This document shows positions 24,315 to 29,682 of a DNA stretch of 29,682 nt, one piece after another (position 1 is the stretch's first letter; each line of letters begins with the position of its first letter). Source of the DNA: Anaerotignum sp. (GTDB lineage: Bacteria > Bacillota > Clostridia > Lachnospirales > Anaerotignaceae); assembly GCA_020024395.1 (NCBI GenBank), contig JAHHTV010000002.1, positions 1 to 29,682 on the forward strand, read 5' to 3'. The translations under genes and the position numbers were made by a program. Below the pieces are notes generated by a model that worked only from the letters and a program-made list of their open reading frames with translations, did no database searches and was not told where the DNA came from.

Positions 24315-25700
24315 ATGGACAAAACAATGGAAAAAGTGGTTGCACTGGCAAAGAACAGAGGTTTTGTATATCCAGGTTCTGAAATTTATGGTGGTTTGGC
24401 AAATACTTGGGATTATGGTCCCATTGGTGTGGAATTGAAAAATAATATCAAAAAAGCATGGTGGAAAAAATTCATTCAAGAAAGCCCTTATAATGTGGGT
24501 GTAGATTGTGCAATATTGATGAACCCACAAACTTGGGTAGCATCTGGTCATGTGGGCGGTTTTAGCGATCCTTTGATGGATTGTAAAGCATGTAAAGAAA
24601 GATTTCGTGCAGATAAATTGATTGAAGGATTTATTCAAGACAATAATATGCCAGAAATGATTGTAGATGGCTGGAGCAATGAACAGATGAAAAATTTTGT
24701 GGATGAACACAATATTTGTTGCCCTTCTTGTGGCGCACACGACTTTACAGAAATTCGTCAATTCAATTTGATGTTCAAAACATTCCAAGGCGTGACAGAA
24801 GATGCAAAAAATGCAGTTTATTTACGTCCTGAAACAGCACAAGGTATTTTTGTAAACTTCAAAAATGTACAAAGAAGTAGCCGTAAAAAATTGCCTTTTG
24901 GTATTGGTCAGATTGGTAAATCTTTCCGTAATGAAATTACACCAGGGAACTTTACATTTAGAACGAGAGAATTTGAACAAATGGAACTGGAATTTTTCTG
25001 TGAACCCGATACAGATATGGAATGGTTCCAATACTGGAGAAATTATTGCAAACAGTGGTTGCTGGATTTGAATATGCCTGAAACCAGTATCCGTTTGAGA
25101 GACCATTCCCCTGAAGAATTGTCCCATTATAGCAAAGGTACAACAGATATTGAATATCGTTTCCCGTTTGGCTGGGGCGAATTGTGGGGCATTGCAGACA
25201 GAACAGATTACGATTTGAAATGCCACCAAGAAACAAGCGGTCAAGATATGACATATTTTGACCAAGAAAAAGACAAAAAATATATTCCTTATTGTATTGA
25301 ACCTTCTTTGGGTGCAGACAGAATGACATTGGCGTTCTTGTGTGAAGCATATGACGAAGAAGAAGTAGGGGAAGGCGATGTGAGAACAGTATTGCATTTC
25401 CACCCTGCATTGGCACCTGTGAAAGCGGCTGTATTGCCTTTGTCTAAAAAATTGGGCGAAAAAGCAACAGAAGTATACCAGATGTTGACAAAAGAATTTA
25501 ACTGTGAATATGACGAAACAGGTTCTATTGGCAAACGTTACAGAAGACAAGACGAAATCGGTACACCTTTCTGTATCACATACGATTTTGAAAGTGTGGA
25601 TGATGGTTGTGTGACAGTGCGTGACAGAGATACAATGGAACAAGAAAGAATGCCAATTTCTGAACTGACAGCATATTTGAAACAGAAAATGGAATTTTAA
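24315..25700 (+). CDS. glyS: Glycyl-tRNA synthetase (dimeric alpha2 type)
   Basis: This 461-residue single-chain class II synthetase charges tRNA-Gly. It is the alpha2, eukaryote-like form rather than the bacterial alpha2beta2 GlyQ/GlyS pair. Motif 2 ([12 protein letters not shown]..., [25 protein letters not shown]), a zinc-type CKAC..CCPSC insertion, motif 3 ([14 protein letters not shown]) and the C-terminal anticodon-binding domain ([17 protein letters not shown]) are all present. The ATG at 24315 follows AAAGGAGG. The longer open frame upstream runs through the T-box and is not coding. The gene is monocistronic under T-box control. Confidence 0.98.
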   Translation: MDKTMEKVVALAKNRGFVYPGSEIYGGLANTWDYGPIGVELKNNIKKAWWKKFIQESPYNVGVDCAILMNPQTWVASGHVGGFSDPLMDCKACKERFRADKLIEGFIQDNNMPEMIVDGWSNEQMKNFVDEHNICCPSCGAHDFTEIRQFNLMFKTFQGVTEDAKNAVYLRPETAQGIFVNFKNVQRSSRKKLPFGIGQIGKSFRNEITPGNFTFRTREFEQMELEFFCEPDTDMEWFQYWRNYCKQWLLDLNMPETSIRLRDHSPEELSHYSKGTTDIEYRFPFGWGELWGIADRTDYDLKCHQETSGQDMTYFDQEKDKKYIPYCIEPSLGADRMTLAFLCEAYDEEEVGEGDVRTVLHFHPALAPVKAAVLPLSKKLGEKATEVYQMLTKEFNCEYDETGSIGKRYRRQDEIGTPFCITYDFESVDDGCVTVRDRDTMEQERMPISELTAYLKQKMEF

Positions 25701-25728
25701 TCAAAAATAAGTATGAAAAAATAATTAC

Positions 25729-25765
25729 GAGCATACATGAATATTATCATGTATGCTCTTTTTTT
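25729..25765. terminator. Rho-independent terminator between glyS and the convergent HAD gene
   Basis: GAGCATACATGA (25729-25740) and TCATGTATGCTC (25747-25758) form a perfect 12-base stem with a 6-base loop and T7. The A-rich 5' flank may also serve the convergent gene, which ends at 25784. Confidence 0.93.
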
Positions 25766-25783
25766 GATTTGATAGATGCGTGT

Positions 25784-26437
25784 TTATTGAAATAAAGTGA
25801 CAATGTCTTGTGGAGTTTTTACAATGGCATCGGCACCACAAGCATGAAATTCCTCGGTACTACCATAACCATACAATACACCAATGGCAGAAATGCCAAG
25901 AGCGTGTGCCCCTTCAATGTCATATTTACGGTCACCTACCATAATGATGTCTTTTGTATCTGCTTGCATTTCTTGCATAACATAAGCAATGACTTTTGCT
26001 TTTGTGTTGCGTGCAGATGTGGTGTCATCACCACCAATAATTTCAAAATATTCTGTTAAGCCAAAATGTTCTAAAATGCGCAGTGCAGTGCTTTGATGTT
26101 TGGATGTGGCAACAGCAAGGCGTTTTCCCATTGCACGCAATGTTTTTAACGTTTGTTTGATACCATCATAAACAGCATTTTCAAATAAGCCAACAGCAAA
26201 ATATCGTTCTCTGAAATAGAAAATACCTTGTTCGATTTGTGTTTCGTTCATGCCAAATGCATTATGAAAACTTTCACGCAAAGGTGGCCCGACCATAAAA
26301 CGCAAATCCTCTGATTGCCATATGGGTATGTCCATTTTTTCTTGCATATATTGTGCAGAACGAATGATGCCTTCTGCAGAATCTGTTAATGTACCATCTA
26401 AATCAAATAGTATAATATTTTGTGTAAAATGTGCCAT
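25784..26437 (-). CDS. HAD-superfamily hydrolase, phosphoglycolate-phosphatase-like
   Basis: This 217-residue HAD phosphatase has an alpha-helical cap (subfamily IA). Motif I is LFDLDGTLTDS (nucleophile D12, acid/base D14), motif II VATSKH (T111/S112), motif III lysine near 148, and motif IV GDRKYDIEGA (D169, D173). The layout fits the Gph/PpaX group, which hydrolyses phosphoglycolate, pyrophosphate or other small phosphates; the substrate cannot be read from the sequence. AAAGTAGG lies before the ATG on the - strand. It is transcribed divergently from the sigma-factor gene. Confidence 0.9.
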   Translation of the reverse strand: MAHFTQNIILFDLDGTLTDSAEGIIRSAQYMQEKMDIPIWQSEDLRFMVGPPLRESFHNAFGMNETQIEQGIFYFRERYFAVGLFENAVYDGIKQTLKTLRAMGKRLAVATSKHQSTALRILEHFGLTEYFEIIGGDDTTSARNTKAKVIAYVMQEMQADTKDIIMVGDRKYDIEGAHALGISAIGVLYGYGSTEEFHACGADAIVKTPQDIVTLFQ

Positions 26438-26521
26438 ATGATTGCCTACTTTCTTTTTTTATGCTTATTTTACACCGCTTTTTGTAGGATTGTAAAGTTT
26501 TGAAAAAAATCAAAAATTTTT

Positions 26522-26548
26522 TGCAACTTTTTGATACATTCATACATC
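26522..26548 (+). promoter_or_regulatory. Candidate ECF-type (SigV/SigM-like) autoregulatory promoter
   Basis: TGCAACTTTTT (26522 on) and CATCTAAT (26545 on), 17 bases between hexamer TGCAAC and core CATC, resemble the Bacillus ECF pattern TGAAAC-N16/17-CGTC. There is one mismatch in each element. It lies about 45 bases before the sigma-factor start. Confidence 0.5.
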
Positions 26549-26594
26549 TAATAAACAGGAATAAAAATAAAGAAAGTAAATGGGGGGCAAAACC

Positions 26595-27083
26595 GTGATA
26601 TCCAAAAGGCAAAAACAAGTGGAAGACTGCCTGCTCCAACAATATGATAAATTCTATCGCTTGGCGTATGGATATGTACAAAATGAACAAGATGCTTTGG
26701 ATATTGTTCAGGAAAGTGCGTATCATGCAGTGAAGGATTGTGAAAATCTAAAAAATGAATTGTATCTGTCAACATGGCTGTATCGTATTGTTATCAATAC
26801 AGCATTGGAATTTTTGAGAAAACAAAAGTGGGAAACAACTGTGGAAGATGACACATTGGAAGCAATCACTGGCATTTCTGAAGATATGGCATCATTGCAT
26901 GTTGAATGGGAGTTACAGGAAATATTAGAACAGTTGTCACCGAAAGATAAAACAGTTGTGATACTGCGGTATTTTGAAGATTGCAAACTGGAAGATATTG
27001 CACAAATCACAAGAGAAAATGTAAATACGGTCAAAGCAAGACTTTATCGAACATTGAGAAAAATGCGAAAAAAATTAGAGTAG
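26595..27083 (+). CDS. ECF RNA polymerase sigma factor (SigV-like)
   Basis: This protein of about 162 residues has region 2 (LAYGYVQNEQDALDIVQESAYHAV, LSTWLYRIVINTALEFLRKQK) and region 4 (LSPKDKTVVILRYFEDCKLEDIAQITRENVNTVKARLYRTLRKMRKKL) but no regions 1 or 3, the ECF layout. The GTG at 26595 is preferred because TGGGGGGC lies 7 bases upstream; the ATG at 26580 is an alternative. The next gene, 15 bases down, encodes an RsiV-like anti-sigma factor. By analogy with Bacillus and Enterococcus SigV, the target would be cell-wall defence against lysozyme. Confidence 0.92.
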   Translation: MISKRQKQVEDCLLQQYDKFYRLAYGYVQNEQDALDIVQESAYHAVKDCENLKNELYLSTWLYRIVINTALEFLRKQKWETTVEDDTLEAITGISEDMASLHVEWELQEILEQLSPKDKTVVILRYFEDCKLEDIAQITRENVNTVKARLYRTLRKMRKKLE

Positions 27084-27098
27084 AAAGGCGTGAACAAA

Positions 27099-27932
27099 AT
27101 GTCACAAAATGACGATAATCCACTGACAGAACAAAAAAAGGCATATATGCAAATACCGGTTCCCAAAACAGCAAAAAAAAGTGTGGAAACAGGTATTGCA
27201 AAAGCAAGAGCAGAAAAAAGAAAAAATATGATGCTGCATAATTTGAAAAAAATAGGTGTTTGTGCAGCAGCAGTTTTGGTAACATTTGGGGTTGTGGTGA
27301 ATGCAAGTCCTATGGTGGCAAATGCTATGGTGGGGTTGCCTGTGATTGGCAAAATTACAAAAGTGATAACATTTGGAAAATATACCAATGAACAAAATCA
27401 TATGAGTGCAGATGTCAATATTCCAAAAGTAGAAGGTAATGTGGCAGCGAATGCAGAAATTGAAACATATGCAAAAGATTTGATTGCAAAATATGAATTA
27501 GAATTGGAAAAAACAAATGGTGCAAGCAATTATGATATGCAGTCGGATTATGAAGTGGTGGCAGATGGTAAAAATTATGTGAGTATTCGTATTAACACAG
27601 TGATTACACAGGCATCTGGTGCACAATTTGTAAAAATATTTACCATTGATAAAGCAACAGGCAAAGTGAAAACATTACAACAGTATGTGAATGATGATGC
27701 AAAATTACAGGCAATTAGCAACAATATCAAACAACAAATGGAAACACAGATGGAAGAAGATAAAAACAAAAGTTACTTTATTGGCGATGATGGGTTTAGT
27801 GGTTTGACTGGCGATGAAAGTTTCTATTTGAATGAAGTTGGTGAATTGGTGATTGTATTTGATGAATATGTGATTGCACCAGGGAGTATGGGAATGATAC
27901 AATTTACAATCGCTGATAGTGTTTGGAAATAA
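27099..27932 (+). CDS. RsiV-like membrane anti-sigma factor (DUF3298 family)
   Basis: This 277-residue type II membrane protein has a cytoplasmic sigma-binding segment (1-48), one transmembrane helix (about 49-68, VCAAAVLVTFGVVVN) and an extracytoplasmic domain of about 200 residues with the DUF4163/DUF3298 pattern (VISIRINTVIT-like strands, FTIDKATGKVKTLQQY, GDESFYLNEVGELVIVFDEYVIAPGSMG). In Bacillus, RsiV binds lysozyme, is then cut by signal peptidase and releases SigV. Here an Ala-x-Ala site just after the helix (MVANA-M) could serve that cleavage. AGAAAGG lies 10 bases before the ATG at 27099; the GTG at 27090 is too close to it. A terminator follows at 27957. Confidence 0.9.
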   Translation: MSQNDDNPLTEQKKAYMQIPVPKTAKKSVETGIAKARAEKRKNMMLHNLKKIGVCAAAVLVTFGVVVNASPMVANAMVGLPVIGKITKVITFGKYTNEQNHMSADVNIPKVEGNVAANAEIETYAKDLIAKYELELEKTNGASNYDMQSDYEVVADGKNYVSIRINTVITQASGAQFVKIFTIDKATGKVKTLQQYVNDDAKLQAISNNIKQQMETQMEEDKNKSYFIGDDGFSGLTGDESFYLNEVGELVIVFDEYVIAPGSMGMIQFTIADSVWK

Positions 27933-27956
27933 AAATAGTTTTCGTAATAAAAAGAT

Positions 27957-27994
27957 AAAAGAAACGGCATGACGGTGGTTATGCCGTTTCTTTT
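27957..27994 (+). terminator. Rho-independent terminator of the sigma/anti-sigma operon
   Basis: AAAAGAAACGGCAT (27957-27970) and ATGCCGTTTCTTTT (27981-27994) form a perfect 14-base stem with a 10-base loop and a U-rich 3' side. Confidence 0.88.
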
Positions 27995-28029
27995 AAAATA
28001 TAAGATATGGTTGAGTGGTTATTTATGAT

Positions 28030-28080
28030 TTTTTATAAAAATAAAAGCAGAAAACCATACAATAATGATTTCCTGCTTTT
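28030..28080 (-). terminator. Probable terminator of the DUF2812 gene
   Basis: On the - strand, AAAAGCAGGAAA (28069-28080) pairs with TTTTCTGCTTTT (28043-28054) with one mismatch, followed by ATTTTTATAAAAAAT. It lies about 170 bases after the DUF2812 stop. The rest of the 320-base stretch 27933-28252 shows no convincing gene. Confidence 0.65.
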
Positions 28081-28252
28081 GATTATGATTGCTATATAGT
28101 ACTTTTTGTGAAAAGAGCCATTGTTTTGAATTTTATGTGCTATCAAAACAGTGATTGCAAATAATGCGAATACTTTGACAGCCTTTTTTTGGCATAAAGG
28201 ATTGGGTGTCAGTTTTTTCATTGTTCAAAACAAAATAAAATGCGTTTTGTTG

Positions 28253-29608
28253 TTATACATGAGAATACGCAATATGAAAATCAAATAATTTTTTGGAAAT
28301 GATTTCTAATTGTGGTGTATCTAGTGCAATGTCAGAGTTGAGAGAAAGTATCCGACTGCCTTTTGTCAATACATAAATGTGGTATGTAATATCAACATTT
28401 GCGACAGAAGCAGTGTCACAACCCGTTACCGCAATAGTTTGCATTTCGTAAAATGAAAGAGAATTCTTGCATACATCAAAAAATATAGGAACATTTATAT
28501 CAATGATTCTGTAATGTAAATAAGGACTGCTTTCTGGCTCAATATCATGATAGCTGTCATATTGTGTTACAAAAGGTGATGCTTGGTATGTTTCATTGGC
28601 GATGTATGTACCGTCTGTGATGTCCATGAAATCTGTGATATACAGTGGAAAATCATTGCTTGGTTTTTGTTGTGCAGAAAGTGCATAACGTATCACAGGA
28701 TGTTCTGTTGGTTTTTGCACTTGATGGAATATGGTAGAAGTTTGTATGATGAAAAACAAAAGACCAATGATTACCACACTTGCCAAAGAATATCTTGTGA
28801 TGGTTTCAGAATTGAACCGATGTTGCAATGTGTGTTGTAACAAAGAAACAATACCTTGATATACAAATGGTAATATCCCACCACATAAAATTATCATTTT
28901 GATATAAGGATTTTTCTGACTATCTATGAAAAATACACCAATCATTACAACAAGTGCAAGATAACCCATACCACCGAAGATAGATGCAATTTTGTACCGT
29001 ATGGGCGGTATTGGTGGGATATTTTGTCCTGTCTGTATACAGGTGATATTGTTTTTGATAATGGGAATATACAAAAGATATTGTATGATAAAAAATAATA
29101 TTGATGTTGGAAAACAAATATATATACTACAAAATGATACATCTGTTAGCACAGATAGTGGGTAATCAAAAAAATGAGATAACAAAAAACCACCAAGAAA
29201 TAACAATATAAATAAATGCCATATGATTGTAAAATACAATTTTTTTTTGATAAGATGCATACTATTTTCTAAATAATGTGTTGCTGATGGAGATAATGGA
29301 AAAGGCTGTTGTTTTGTAGTATAGAAAAATTGTGTGTTGCGAAATTGTACAGAAGGAGTAAAACCGTCATGTTGAAATGTTTCAGAGATACATTGTTGTT
29401 CTTGCAAATTGGGGGCAACAAAATATAATATGCTACCTGTTACCATAGCAATATAGGAACGATTTTGGGGTGCTATTTTTTGATATGTCCAAAAAAAGTC
29501 GTTGATGTTGGATAGTTCCCAGCCTTGTTTTGCCATATGTTCGATATGGGATATGATATGATTGATTTCAAAGCCTTGAAATAAGTGCAATTCTCTTTTT
29601 GTTTCCAT
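28253..29608 (-). CDS. DUF2812 domain membrane protein
   Basis: The product has 451 residues. The N-terminal 100 match the DUF2812 pattern (FQGFEINHIISHIEHMAKQGWELSNINDFFWTYQKIAP..YIAMV). Five or six hydrophobic segments follow (for example LYFTIIWHLFILLFLGGFLL, SIYICFPTSILFFIIQYLL, GYLALVVMIGVFF, ASVVIIGLLFFII), then a C-terminal soluble part of about 150 residues. DUF2812 proteins often pair with a PadR-type regulator and are of unknown function; such a gene could lie beyond the right edge. The ATG at 29608 is chosen because GGGGGA lies 8 bases upstream. A longer in-frame start at 29677 would overlap the promoter. Confidence 0.85.
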   Translation of the reverse strand: METKRELHLFQGFEINHIISHIEHMAKQGWELSNINDFFWTYQKIAPQNRSYIAMVTGSILYFVAPNLQEQQCISETFQHDGFTPSVQFRNTQFFYTTKQQPFPLSPSATHYLENSMHLIKKKLYFTIIWHLFILLFLGGFLLSHFFDYPLSVLTDVSFCSIYICFPTSILFFIIQYLLYIPIIKNNITCIQTGQNIPPIPPIRYKIASIFGGMGYLALVVMIGVFFIDSQKNPYIKMIILCGGILPFVYQGIVSLLQHTLQHRFNSETITRYSLASVVIIGLLFFIIQTSTIFHQVQKPTEHPVIRYALSAQQKPSNDFPLYITDFMDITDGTYIANETYQASPFVTQYDSYHDIEPESSPYLHYRIIDINVPIFFDVCKNSLSFYEMQTIAVTGCDTASVANVDITYHIYVLTKGSRILSLNSDIALDTPQLEIISKKLFDFHIAYSHV

Positions 29609-29647
29609 AAATGTTCCCCCATTTTCGATAACATAATCTATTTTTTT

Positions 29648-29677
29648 ATTATAAAAGTAAAAAATATGGATTGTCAA
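29648..29677 (-). promoter_or_regulatory. Consensus sigma-A promoter of the DUF2812 gene
   Basis: On the - strand, a perfect TTGACA (29672-29677) and a perfect TATAAT (29648-29653) are separated by 18 bases, about 40 bases before the start codon. Confidence 0.85.
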
Positions 29678-29682
29678 TGTAT

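Noticed and set aside
28033..28221. 62-codon - strand frame with a hydrophobic middle
   Set aside because: It has no ribosome site, overlaps the terminator hairpin of the DUF2812 transcript at its 3' end, and resembles no known family.

Overview
The window is low-GC DNA from a Gram-positive bacterium of the Clostridia, probably a spore-former close to Lachnospirales. This rests on the gene order rpsU-yqeY-yqfC-yqfD-phoH-yqfF-ybeY-cdd-(udg)-era-yqzL-recO-glyS, on the sporulation-associated yqfC/yqfD pair, on AGGAGG-type ribosome sites, on a T-box and a yybP-ykoY riboswitch, and on a sigV/rsiV-type pair. The genus cannot be fixed from the sequence alone. No IS element, CRISPR array, tRNA or rRNA was seen.

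Left part (1-7500), mixed strands. It starts with a chemoreceptor carrying a C-terminal hemerythrin domain. A convergent P-type cation ATPase follows, whose leader is a yybP-ykoY (Mn2+) riboswitch with a clear terminator expression platform. Then come a 77-residue orphan and an orphan tail-fibre-like protein with 29-residue repeats. The 784-base gene-free stretch 6733-7516 holds a tight DnaA-box cluster, an AT-rich block with six TGATAT copies, hairpins ending in a T-tract, a strong promoter and a structured leader.

Middle (7500-13700): three independently transcribed + strand genes, each with its own promoter. They encode a very large secreted or S-layer-like protein with a copper-amine-oxidase-like C-terminus, a TolC-like secreted coiled-coil protein, and the glycogen branching enzyme GlgB.

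Housekeeping block (13700-25770), all + strand. It contains rpsU-yqeY, then a compact and partly overlapping cluster for sporulation (YqfC/YqfD), PhoH ATPase, cyclic-di-AMP hydrolase of the 7TM-HD type, rRNA maturation (YbeY, Era), pyrimidine salvage (Cdd) and DNA repair (family 4 uracil-DNA glycosylase, RecO). Two proteins of unknown function sit within it. The block ends with glycyl-tRNA synthetase under a glycine T-box.

Right part (25770-29682): a HAD phosphatase, a divergent ECF sigma factor/anti-sigma pair of the SigV-RsiV (lysozyme-sensing) type with a plausible autoregulatory promoter, and a DUF2812 membrane protein transcribed inward from a consensus promoter at the right edge.

The most unusual material is non-coding: the DnaA-box/TGATAT region at 6809-7185 and the possible three-way-junction leader at 7321-7443. 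Next come the orphan repeat fibre protein and the TolC-like protein in what looks like a single-membrane organism.
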